Assembly: GCF_030272615.1 (NCBI RefSeq)
Contig: NC_081415.1
Coordinates: 232,507,303 to 232,571,302 of the forward strand
Direction of reading: 5' to 3'
From: Cryptomeria japonica
Taxonomy: Eukaryota; Streptophyta; Pinopsida; Cupressales; Cupressaceae
DNA: 64,000 nt
Within the stretch, counting starts at the first letter, position 1. Each line of letters opens with the position of its first letter. Shown here in pieces: positions 11,340 to 20,681 of the stretch. The notes beneath the pieces are model-generated. The model was given only the letters and a program-made list of their open reading frames with translations. It had not been told where the DNA came from and made no database searches. Both the position numbers and the translations under genes were made by a program.

Positions 11340-12120
11340 AAAACATATGGTTGGATTGTATAAGCCCAAATGGTATGTTATTTAGAGGATATCATTTATA
11401 CATTCTAACAAGTTCCATGAGACATAACTTGATAAAAGAAAAACATAATGGAGGATTAAGAGGATATTTTGGAAGACAAAGACTATTATATTAGTAAGTA
11501 AGAACTGTTATTCACGATAGTTGTATTAAGTTGTGAAATTTTTCGTATAGAGTTACAGGGTAAATTGGATGGCTAAAAGAAAGAGTGGTTCATATTAGAC
11601 TTTATATGTACCTGAAAGACCATGGAGGGCATTAAAATGTATTTTGTTTTTGGTTTACCTAGTACTTAGAGAGATCATAATTCTATTTTTGTAGTAGTTG
11701 ATAGATTTTCCAAAGGCACAATTCATTCCTTTCCAACAAAAAATGATAGCAATTTATATTTTAGAAATACTTTTAAGGAATTGGTTAGAACTAATGGTCT
11801 GCCCAAGAGCATATTTTCATATAAAGACACAAAAGTTGTCAAATATTTTTGGAAGACATTATGAAAGAAGTTGAATATAGTTTTGAAGTCTAGTTATTTC
11901 CCCCGCAAATTAATGATCAAATAAAAGTGACAAATAAAAAATTTGGTAACCTTTTGAGATATTTTATAGGAGAAAGGTAAAGAGATGGTACTTTATTTTT
12001 CATAAGATTCAATTTCCATAAAAAAATCAATTAACAAGAGTATAGGAAACTCACTATTTGAAATTATATATGGGAGTAGTTCTGGAAATGTTTCAAATTT
12101 GAGAAATTTATAAATAAGGA
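11340..12120 (+). pseudogene. Gypsy-A integrase (broken)
   Basis: The zinc region reads MLFRGYHLYILTSSMRHNLI then KEKHNGGLRGYFG, nearly the pattern seen in Gypsy-G at 61471. Then come traces of the catalytic core: [29 protein letters not shown]-like, and [13 protein letters not shown]-like, where the second catalytic Asp region is recognisable. The segment near 12030-12110 resembles NKSTGNSLFEIIYG. Many shifts. Confidence 0.62.
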
Positions 12121-12179
12121 GGAGCAAAGAAGTATAGATGCAAAAAATATTGTGTAGAATACATTAAGGATGTAAATGA

Positions 12180-12625
12180 GGAGGTAAGGTAACATCTCAC
12201 TAAAATTAATAATCAATAAAAGAGGAAGATAGATGAAAAAATAAGATTCAAAAAATTCAAACTTGGAGAAGAGGTTATGGTCCACCTTATGAAGGATAGG
12301 TTTCCTATAGGAACAAATAATAAGATGAAAATGAAGAAGTTTGGACCTTGAAATATTTTGATTGGAATGGATGAAGGAGTGGCTATGAAGTTGAGTTGCC
12401 AATGTCTTTTATATGTAAAAGTATTAGGAAGGGAATATAAAATATGGATAAGTAGAAGGGTGGTGGCATATTCTAGCATCTATTTTAGAAAGGTAATACT
12501 TGAAAATATCTTATATAGGTGCATGGGAAGGAGCACAAGAAATAGGTAGTATGAAGCATACTTAGTCAAATCAGAAGGAAGATCTAATGGACATTCATTA
12601 TGATAATCCAAAGTAGAGATTTTCT
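12180..12625 (+). pseudogene. Gypsy-A integrase C-terminus and chromodomain (broken)
   Basis: After integrase there is a basic region, then GRSTRNR-YEAYLVKSEGRS at 12530-12600. This matches the chromodomain of Gypsy-G (GRSTRNSQYKEYLVKWKRRP). In chromoviruses this domain directs integration to marked chromatin. The conserved W of LVKW is changed to S. The trace stops at 12625, where the Copia-2 LTR begins. Confidence 0.68.
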
Positions 12626-14121
12626 TGATAACTCAATGATGAAAAAATAGTACCAAACCGGTACTGAGAAGGGGGGGTGAATTAGTACAAACAAAAACAC
12701 AACCTTAAACCAGTTTGTCAATAGACATTGTGCATTGATAAACAAATAGTAACACCGGACCTTAAACAGAGTTCAACCGGCAAAACCCAGAATAACTGAG
12801 ACAAGCATAGACTGGTTGACACTTATCTTCTCATATAATCTAACACTTCATTTCCATTTCACCCTAATGCATGAACAGGTAATCTACCATCAAAGATGTA
12901 CATATTACTGCTAGATCAACATGAATCACCGCTTAACAAAAAACAATCATAGCATCACATGAAGAAGACATCACACTTGACACGCATATTTTTCATGTGG
13001 AAACCCAACTGGGAAAAACCATGGTGGGGATGAATACCCACAAACTTATTTTTGAACTCTTTAGAAGTCCGCTCTATTAGGAGCCTTGTCCAATTAAATA
13101 CAGATACAATGGGTTCTGTTAGGAACCAATCCTGTTAGGGATCACTCAGTTAAAGATGGCTACAATACCTGGTTAAGGGTTAAACCCTGTTAAAGGTTAC
13201 CTTGTTAGAGGATTTCAAGAACTCAATAGCTAGAGGATTTCAATAACTCAATAGCTTCAAGTTACCCTGTTAAAGGATTTATAGCAAGCCTGTTAAGGCT
13301 ACCATGTTAAGGGATTTCACAACTGTTTAAGTGGTTAAAGATCAACAGGTATAACAATGACCTAATAATAGCACTCAATGCCAATGCAAATCCGCTTAAG
13401 CTCCTATTTACCTTCTGCACTTACACTCTACAGGTATCACTTCTCTCCTCTAGTCTAGCAAGAATCACGTATCTCTTCTCTAGGATACACACAAACAACT
13501 TTTGCCAACAACCTCTGAAAGAATCACAACATCGACCTTATAGGAAAACAAATAGGTCGGTAGCATAAACCCTAAACCCTAAACCTGTTAGGTTAAGGAA
13601 TTCAAACGGTTCAATACTGACCGTTGAGCACACTGCATTACATGCAATAGTCTTGATCCAATCTCAAGATATTCTCCATCATTCATTTTCCACCGATTTC
13701 ATGGCGGCTGATAACCCATCACACATTATCATCGTTTATAGACTTCGTACATTCCCAAGGTAGATAGGAACAATCTCCTTCATGCAAGATCCTTCACGTG
13801 TACAAGGCTTACATGGAAATACGATCTGTTCTTCGTTACCATGCTAACTCATCACACAAAGTCACCAGTTGAGCCACACAGGCTTGAAGCACTCCAACCG
13901 GAAACCCTGAAGTTGAAACCACCAACTAGTATTCATACACCACTTCCATGTGTCAGTTCCCATAACCATATGCCGGTTCATCTTAAACAAACACACCGCT
14001 TCACTTTGGCACAAATGTCGGTTCACAATGTTATACCGGTTCTTCTTCTCTTCATCATATTGACATCAATGAAAACACACAATGTCATTATGTCCTCATA
14101 CTGGTTCACATAATGCCAACA
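12626..14121 (-). repeat. Copia-2 3' LTR (1496 bp)
   Basis: Matches 17482-18410 at both ends, but is longer: about 570 bases in the middle (roughly 12990-13565) are absent from the other copy. The extra part contains repeated CTGTTA(A/G)GG-type phrases. The right end is set by the adjacent purine tract ATCTCCCCCTTT (minus-strand sense AAAGGGGGAGAT). Confidence 0.93.
12661..12688 (-). other. LTR hairpin box in Copia-2 3' LTR
   Basis: GTACT (12661-12665) pairs with AGTAC (12684-12688) around a loop with a G run followed by TGAATT. The same design with different stem sequence occurs in Copia-B, Element C and LTR-E. Function unknown; see findings. Confidence 0.6.
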
Positions 14122-14149
14122 ATCTCCCCCTTTGGCATTGATGGCAATA
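14058..14149 (-). other. Copia-2 polypurine tract with flanking inverted repeat
   Basis: The tract is AAAGGGGGAGAT on the minus strand at 14122-14133, directly against the LTR. Around it, 14058-14071 pairs with 14136-14149 at 13 of 14 positions. The tract primes plus-strand DNA synthesis; the flanking repeat is discussed in findings. Confidence 0.8.
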
Positions 14150-14429
14150 TACAAAAATATCTCTCTGCTCCACATCTTCTCCCCCAATTTTTGCAGATAT
14201 CTTCTCCGCTTCACATCTTCTCCCCCAATTTTTACAGATATCTTCTCCGCTTCACATCTTCTCCCCCTTTGACAACAATGCCAAAGTGGAGGCACAAGCT
14301 TCCCTGTTCCATTATGCTACTCCCCTTGAGGAGTAGCACCCTTCAACACATCAGTCAAAAGAAATGACTATGCAATACCTGACTAATGTGGAGCAAATAC
14401 CTTTAGTTCACCTCCTGAAGGGGCAGTAC

Positions 14430-14966
14430 CCCTAATTCACCTCTTAAGTACACAAATGTAGTCTTTAGGAGAGGCTTGGTGAATATGTCTGCTAACTGCT
14501 CCTAACTGGAAACATGTTCCAGTGCAATCTCTTTGTTCTGAACCTTTTCCCTCAAGAAATGATATTTAAGCTCAAAGTGCTTGGTTCTAGAATGTAAAAC
14601 TAGATTCTTTGAAATATCGATAGCACTTGTGTTATCACAAAATATGCTTACCGGTTAAGATACAGGAACTTTGAAGCCATTTAATACATGCTTCATCCAA
14701 ATTGTCTAAGTGCAGTTCATGAAAGTTGCAACATACTCCGCTTCCACTGTAGACTGAGAGATACAACTCTTTTTCTTACTCATCCATGAGACCAGTCTAC
14801 CACCGAGAAAGAATGCACCACCGATTGTGCTCTTTTGATCATCCACATTACCTGCCCAATCAACATCTGTGAATACTTTCAGGCTGAAATCATTGCTATA
14901 TGGGTACCACAATCCATAGTCAAATGTTCCCTTTAGATACCTAAGAATCCGCTTGACTGCAACCAA
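14430..14966 (-). pseudogene. Copia-2 RNase H (broken)
   Basis: Open from 14966 to 14706. Landmarks: VKRILRYLKGTFDYGLWY, FTDVDWAGNVDDQKSTIGGA with the catalytic Asp, FLGGRLVSWMSKKK, and STVEAEYVA with the second acidic site. Beyond a stop at 14706 a C-terminal trace continues towards the LTR with several stops. A stop and frame change at about 14966-14988 separates it from the RT domain. Confidence 0.85.
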
Positions 14967-14987
14967 GTGGGATTCTCTTGGACTTTT

Positions 14988-15953
14988 CTAGAACCTTGTA
15001 GTAATGCCAACTACATGTGCAATATCCAGTCTGTTGTGCACTACATAATGCAACTTACCAATCATTGATCGGTATTTCTTCTCATCAACCAATGTTGAGT
15101 CATCCTCTTTGGATAGTTTGCAACCGGTCACCATCGGTGTACCAACTGGTTTGCTATCTTCCATGCCAAAGGTCTTCAACACCTCCTTGACATACTTGGA
15201 CTGAGTGATAAAGATTCCATCTTTCATCTGCTGAATCTGCAGTCCAATGAAGAACTTAATCTCCCCTATGAGTGACATCTCAAACTCCTTCTTCATCTCA
15301 TCTGCAAACACATGACTCATCTTGTCATCTCCACCAAAGATATTGTCATCAACAAATACCTCACAGATCAGAATCTGATCTCCTTCAATTTTCAAGTAGA
15401 TATTGCTATCTTCACTTGTTCTCTCAAATCCAATTTTCACAAGATGGGAGTGCAGACATTCATACCATGCTCTAGGTGCCTGCTTTAGACCATATAAGGC
15501 TTTATGTAGCCTACACACCATGTCATTGTCTTCAGATAGGGAAAATCCATCTGGTTGCTCTATATACACCTCCTCTTCAAGTACACCATTTAGGAATGCA
15601 GATTTTACATTCATTTGATATACTTTGAATCCTTTAAAAGCTGCATATGCAAGAAGCATACAAACTCCTTCCAATCTGGCTATAGGTGCAAAAGTTTCTC
15701 CATAGTCTTCTCCTTCTCCTTGGGCATATCCTTTACACACCAATCTGGCTTTGTTTCTAATCACCATGCCATCCTCATTCAGCTTATTTCTGAAAACCCA
15801 TTTGGTACCAATGACATTTTTATGCTCCGGTCTAGGTACCAAAGACCATGTACCATTTTTCTCTATCTGGTCAAGTTCCTCTTCCATTGCCTTGATCCAG
15901 TCTTCATCTTTATGTGCCTCTTTGAATGACTTAGGCTCAAATTCAAAGATCAA
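14988..15953 (-). pseudogene. Copia-2 reverse transcriptase, 321-codon open segment
   Basis: The longest open coding segment in the window. It covers nearly the whole RVT_2 domain: [20 protein letters not shown] near the start, [45 protein letters not shown] and FFIGLQIQQ. In motif A the usual YQMDV is YQMNV, so a catalytic Asp is replaced by Asn; the FVDD pair is intact but followed by N instead of I. The enzyme would copy the element RNA into DNA. The segment ends before RNase H by a stop. It is typed as a pseudogene because it is part of a broken polyprotein. Confidence 0.92.
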
Positions 15954-17114
15954 ACATGAGCTTTCTCTGACCTTTCTTGTTGTAAGGATTCCAACATCCT
16001 TATCTCCTATGATCTGCTTAGGATCATGATTCAGCTTGACATACCGAGGAATGGTCTTAACAGATTCCTCTTGCTTTTCTTCTTCATCCTCATCTCCATC
16101 AGTATCAGCATCTACATCTGCCGATGTAGGAACACTATTACTGGTACTTGGTTGACTGACAACTGGTTCCTAGAAGGTTACAACCAGTTCATTTACCGCT
16201 TGCTCACTACCGATTTCCTCAGTTTTCTCAGAGGTTTCATCAACTCTTAAATTGATACTTTCCATAATTCTCTGAGTCCTATTCTTGAAACACTTGAGAG
16301 CTTTGCTCTTGGTAGAATACCCTAGGAATATTCCCTCATCACATTTCGCATCAAATTTGCTCTGGTGTTCACTCCTCTTGATGTAACATTTTCTACCAAA
16401 CACTTTAAAGTAGCTAACCATAGGTGTCTTACCAGTGTAATACTCATAAGGAGTTTTATCCTTGCCTTTCTTGATGAGTACCCAGTTCATTGTGTCGACT
16501 ACAGTGCTCACTGCTTCTCTCCAAAAGGTGTGAGCTACCTTTCCTTGAATCAACATGGTTCTAGCTGCTTCAACCACAATCCAATTATTCCTCTCTACTA
16601 GGCCATTTTGTTGTGGAGTCTGGGGGGCAGACAATTGCCTCTTGATGCCATGTTCTTCATAGTACTTGTTGAATTCACCAGAAGTGAATTCCCCTCCTTG
16701 ATCAGTTCTCAGGTACTTGATTCTTTTGCCGCTTTCCTTCTCCACTAATTCTCTGAAAGCTTTAAACTTTACAAAAGCTTTGGACTTATCTTTCAAGAAT
16801 GTGACCCACATCATTCTTGAGTAGTCATCAGTGAGAATCATGAAGTACCTATCACCCTGCACACTTTTAGTTTTCATAGGACCACACAAGTCAGTATGCA
16901 CAAGATCAAGCAAATTGTCAGTAGTGAAAGGTTTACCTTTAAAGGTTGAGGAAGACATTTTCCCCAATTGACACTCTCTGCACAAGGTATTATCTGGTTT
17001 TCTTAGTACCAGCAACCCTCTAACTACCTTGATCTTACCAGCCTTCACAATGTTATCAAAGTTTACATGGCAGAGTCTCCTATGCCATATCCAGCTATCA
17101 TCAAATTTAGCCAT
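15954..17114 (-). pseudogene. Copia-2 GAG-pre-integrase and integrase
   Basis: Open from 17114 to 16170 (314 codons), then a linker to about 15954 after a stop. The zinc region has WIWHRRLCHVNFDNI and CRECQLGK. The catalytic core has HTDLCGPM (first Asp), FMILTDDYSRMMWVTFLK, LRTDQGGEFTSGEF (second Asp) and QNGLVERNNWIVVEAARTML (Glu). The C-terminal part, from KVFGRKCYIKR, is followed by an acidic linker rich in E and T. All DDE residues are visible, and this is the best preserved integrase in the window. It starts just beyond the deletion junction that removed protease. Confidence 0.9.
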
Positions 17115-17162
17115 AAGACATGTACTTATATTTGCATCCAGCTGAAATAGGTTACCTTTGGT

Positions 17163-17410
17163 CTACATGCCGATGGCCACCAGTTCAATAAACTCAATGT
17201 CAAATAAACTACTAATTAGGGCTTCCATGACTTGCCCATTCTCCTGCATTTCTCTCTTTTGGTCTTCGGTGAGAGTATCGGTAGGGGCAACATAGGCATT
17301 CTCAACATAGCTCCAGTGTTGAGCACCCATGCTTCTGATGTATATCTTCATTCTATCTTCCATATACTGGATTTTTCTCTGTTAAACTTTGGACCTTCCC
17401 TCTTCATCAT
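17163..17410 (-). pseudogene. Copia-2 gag stub fused to pre-integrase sequence
   Basis: A start at 17410 (MMKREGPKF) leads, after a small frameshift, into MEDRMKIYIRSMGAQHW and TEDQKREMQENGQVMEALIS, the N-terminal part of a copia gag. After about 85 residues the frame passes directly into ELVAIGM, which belongs before the GAG-pre-integrase zinc region, and stops at 17163. The rest of gag, the zinc knuckle and the protease are gone. The junction lies near 17184-17190. Confidence 0.78.
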
Positions 17411-17467
17411 TAGACTGGGATCTTTACCTCAAGCGGTTAAGCTTATAACACAAAGGACCTAGAGGAC

Positions 17468-17479
17468 GCTCTGATACCA
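17468..17479 (-). other. Copia-2 primer-binding site
   Basis: Minus-strand TGGTATCAGAGC, a perfect initiator-Met primer site two bases from the 5' LTR at 17482. Confidence 0.95.
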
Positions 17480-17481
17480 AT

Positions 17482-18410
17482 TGATAACTCAATGATGAAC
17501 AAATAGTACCAAACCGGTACTGAGAGGGGGGGGGTGAATCAGTACAGACAAAAACACAACCTTAAACCGGTTTGTCAACAGACACTGTGCATTAACAGAC
17601 AAACAGTAACATCGGTCCTTAAATAGCATTCAACCGACAAAACCCAGAATAACTGTGACAAGCATAGACTGGTTGACACTTATCTTCTCATATAATCTAA
17701 CACTTCATTTCCATTTCACCCTAATGCATGAACAGGTAATCTACCATCAAAGATGTACATATTACTGCTAGATCAACATGAATCACTACTTAACAGAAAA
17801 CAATCATAGCATCACATGAAGAAGACATCACACTTGACACACACATTTTTCACCCTTGACAGAACCCTGAACCTGTTAGGTTAAGGAATTCAAATGGTTC
17901 AATCCTGACCATTGAGCATACTGCATTAAATGCAATATTTCTTGATCCAATCTCAAGACTTTCTCCATCATTCATTTTCCACCGATTTCATGGCGGCTGA
18001 TAACCCATCACATGTTATCACCGTTTACAGACTTCGCACATTCCCGAGGTAGATAGGAGCAATCTCCTTCATGCAAGATCCTTCACGTGCACAAGGCTTA
18101 CGTGGCAATATGATATGTTCTTCGTTACCATGCTAACTCCTCACACAAAGTCACTAGTTGAGCCACATAGGCTTGAAGCACTCCAACCGGAAACCCTGAA
18201 GTTGAGACCACCAACCAGTAGTCATACACCACTTCCATGTGTCGGTTCCCATAACCATATGCCGGTTCATCTTAAACAAACACACCACTTCACTTTGGCA
18301 CAAATGCCAGTTCATAGTGTTATACCGGTTCTTCTTCTCTTCATCATATTGACATCAATGACAACACACAATGTCATTATGTCCTCATACCGGTTCACAT
18401 AATGCCAACA
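17482..18410 (-). repeat. Copia-2 5' LTR (929 bp, internally deleted)
   Basis: Agrees with the 3' LTR at both ends but lacks about 570 central bases. The hairpin box is at 17517-17545 with stem GTACT/AGTAC. Confidence 0.93.
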
Positions 18411-18780
18411 TGTCCATATTAGCCTTCCTCAAATATTAGAGATTTTTAAAGACTGCAATGAATTATAAATGATTGATTTGACATCCACTCTTCACACACA
18501 TCATAATTTCTCTTTATTATCATTGTATGGGGGCCATGTTTAAACACTAATTATTTTGGGGGTTTTAAATCAAGTATGGGAGTTTGTGGATAAATTTGAC
18601 AACTGCAAAATAAACCATTTTTATAGAGAAGGTAACAATTTGGCAAACTTGCTTGCAAATTTTGGATACTATCCAAATTATAACATCATATCATTCACAC
18701 ATTCCTCCCTCCAAAGTTTTTCCAAAGTAGCATGCATTATTATAAAGGAAAATAATTAATTATCATTGTTTCTAACATTC
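18411..18780 (+). pseudogene. RNase H fragment of LINE (non-LTR) type
   Basis: An open stretch at 18556-18759 reads VWEFVDKFDNCKINHFYREG and NNLANLLANFGYY. This is the C-terminal half of the RVT_3 RNase H type found in plant non-LTR retrotransposons (pattern I-H-YREGN--AD-LAN-G), with the active-site Asp of AD replaced by N. Stops precede it. It abuts the outer edge of the Copia-2 LTR. No LINE reverse transcriptase or poly-A tail is visible, so only a fragment is present. A host RNase H-like pseudogene is an alternative. Confidence 0.6.
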
Positions 18781-19441
18781 TTTTTATTTTCAGGGTTTTT
18801 AATTCATTATTTTTATGCAAAACATTGCAAATTTGCACTTTACTGCTTGTGGCATATCTTTTCATTCTACATAATGCCACCACACCTCTTCCAATAATTC
18901 TTGAGCAAGACCCTTAAAACATGTTGAATTGGATAAGAATTAATACACATTATTTTTAGCCCACCCCACAACACTTGGTAGGCATATCATATGTGGCTTT
19001 ATGAGATTTTTCATCAAAGGCAATCCTACCAATTTTATTTCTCAAAAATACGAATTGTAGATATATCTTTCAGGTTGAGTTTCTAGTTCTCTTCATCTTC
19101 CTTCCTTATATTATCTAAAGCCTTTGCAATGCTGCAAAGACTTCTTGTATTAACATGGCAACTTTGGCCAACACTGTGACTAGAGCACACCATCCATACA
19201 ATCTCATATTGTAGTTTCCAATTAGGAAATAGAAAATCCCCATTTCTAGTGTCTTCAACTAAGACCATCTTTGCAAAACATGTGTGTTGCATTATAACCA
19301 TGCAAAAGTAGTTAGAGAGCTCACAGGTGAACATATATTAAATGTCCCAACTCCTTGACAACTATTTCCTTCACAAATTGTGTCCATATTTCTCTCAAAT
19401 TGTCTAGACTTGGTTCAATCTTATGGGAAAATTGTGCATAT
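18781..19441. other. Unassigned non-coding DNA
   Basis: No motif recognised. An 83-codon frame on the minus strand (19083-19334), with several Cys and no family resemblance I can name, is the only sizeable one. Confidence 0.4.
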
Positions 19442-19535
19442 TGTAAAGAAGTTAAGTAGCGAAACAAATTCCTACACTAATCTTGAGAGGAGGGTAATGA
19501 AAAAAATTTATTGATCTTTACAACAGTTATAGAAA
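19442..19535 (-). repeat. Isolated Copia-1-type LTR end (94 bp)
   Basis: Starts TGTAAAGAAGTTAAGTAGCG and follows the first 94 bases of the complete Copia-1 LTR (8351-8445) with a few changes. The rest of the LTR is missing. It lies directly downstream of the Gypsy-H coding trace. Confidence 0.85.
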
Positions 19536-19540
19536 CTTAA

Positions 19541-20350
19541 TTATTTCATAGGATCTATCAAAGAAGCCATGTTATTAGGTGTCATGGCAGGTGGGACATC
19601 TAAGCTCTTTAAAGCATCTTGTAACATTCCATGATATGTAGATGAAGTTCTAATCAAATCCCAAAGAGATATCTTGGCAGGGGTAGCTTTAAGTTGTTCA
19701 ATAAGATCATACTCCTTACCAAGAGTTTGTGAGATACGAGGTGCTAGTGGAAGAATAGGTTGAGAAGTAGGAAGTGAAGAAGGAATAACCAAAGGAATAT
19801 TAGGTTGCCTATTGTTCCTTGTATTATATGTGTGGGCAACTAAATTGTAACTCTCTTGGGTAATCTGTTTAGCATACTCATAAGGGATCATAGTAGGATA
19901 ACCTCATTGCACATTAATAACTGGTTTTTTAGGAGTGCAAAAGGCATCATTATTATAAACACCTTGAACCACAAAGAGAGGCTTATTAAGAGGTTGAGAA
20001 TTTGGAAAATAACTAGCACCTTGAACTATGAAGAGGGGTTTATTAGGTGTTTCATAACCATTCACAGTTATCATATTAATCAAAGATGGTTTGGGAACAT
20101 GTGAGGAAGGTTTAGTAGAGCTAAAATAATTGAGTGATTCATAAAGAGGATTATCAACCTTAAACATTTATTCATGAGTAGGATTTTCTTTAGATTGAAT
20201 AAAAGGGACATCCTCATAGAGGGGATTGTTAATAATAGTGAACCCTTGTAACCTACTAACATTCTTATGTTCCAAAGTATCCTTACAAGGGGTACAAATT
20301 TTAGGAGATGGATCGACATCATTTGTATGACAAAGATAATTAAAAGAAAT
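19541..20350 (-). pseudogene. Gypsy-H gag/pre-protease region, C-terminal part
   Basis: On the minus strand one frame runs from the LARD-1 boundary to 19541 with only two in-frame stops (near 20168 and 19904). It contains repeated short phrases: NNPLYEDVPF, DNPLYESLNYF, NKPLFIVQG, NKPLFVVQG. The end has YDLIEQLKATPAKISLWDLI then LKSLDVPPAMTPNNMASL. The last part resembles the spacer between gag and protease in plant Ty3/gypsy polyproteins (pattern QLK-TPA-IS--DLL--S). It stops before any protease. The assignment to gypsy is by resemblance only. Confidence 0.55.
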
Positions 20351-20669
20351 TGTTAGAGTTATCATGTTGTGGCTAATAATTATTTATTTAATTATTAACC
20401 TATTATACTCTACGCTTAGCTAAACTTAGGCATTTAATAATATTGTAAGTATTTAATGATTATTCTAATTATGAAATACACATTATCCCTTTAGGGTTGC
20501 TAATCTCTTTATAAGGATTGTGTTGTACTTTTTTATTAATTCCCTCTTTGAATGATAATCTTTTTCTTCAGAGTCATTATTGCTTTTTTGCCTCCATTCT
20601 TTCTTTTGACAGGTATTTTGCTTGCAAGTGTTCTTGGGATCTCTGAAGTTGTATTTCTCAATTTCTTCA
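20351..20669 (+). repeat. LARD-1 5' LTR
   Basis: 319 bp, nearly the same as 22887-23205. Small indels separate the two: the right copy has an extra AGGGTTTCTTTAGGGTTGCA-type stretch and lacks a short run near 20441-20475. AGGATTGTGTTGTACTTTTT near the end is shared. Confidence 0.94.
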
Positions 20670-20681
20670 TGGTATCAGAGC
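20670..20681 (+). other. LARD-1 primer-binding site
   Basis: TGGTATCAGAGC directly against the LTR end, a perfect initiator-Met site. It is followed by TCAGATC. Confidence 0.95.

Larger units (their letters stand above)
12626..18410 (-). mobile_element. Copia-2, internally deleted Ty1/copia element
   Basis: LTRs at 12626-14121 and 17482-18410 begin TGATAAC and end GCCAACA on the plus strand. Between them, on the minus strand, lie a gag stub, integrase, reverse transcriptase and RNase H. The rest of gag, the zinc knuckle and the protease are missing. A perfect primer site and a purine tract sit at the expected places. The five bases outside the two LTRs differ (TTTCT versus TGTCC), and the flanks belong to different sequences, so the element may be a product of recombination between copies. 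Confidence 0.9.

Noticed and set aside
13568-13590. Telomere-like CCCTAAA repeats
   Set aside because: Only two to three units inside an LTR; too short for an interstitial telomere array.
13841-14113. Open frame of about 90 codons in Copia-2 LTR, with a similar one at 18115-18402
   Set aside because: They resemble each other only because both lie in the two LTRs; antisense to the element and without a domain.
19083-19334. 83-codon cysteine-containing frame on the minus strand
   Set aside because: No recognisable family, no neighbouring coding trace; could not be supported as a gene.
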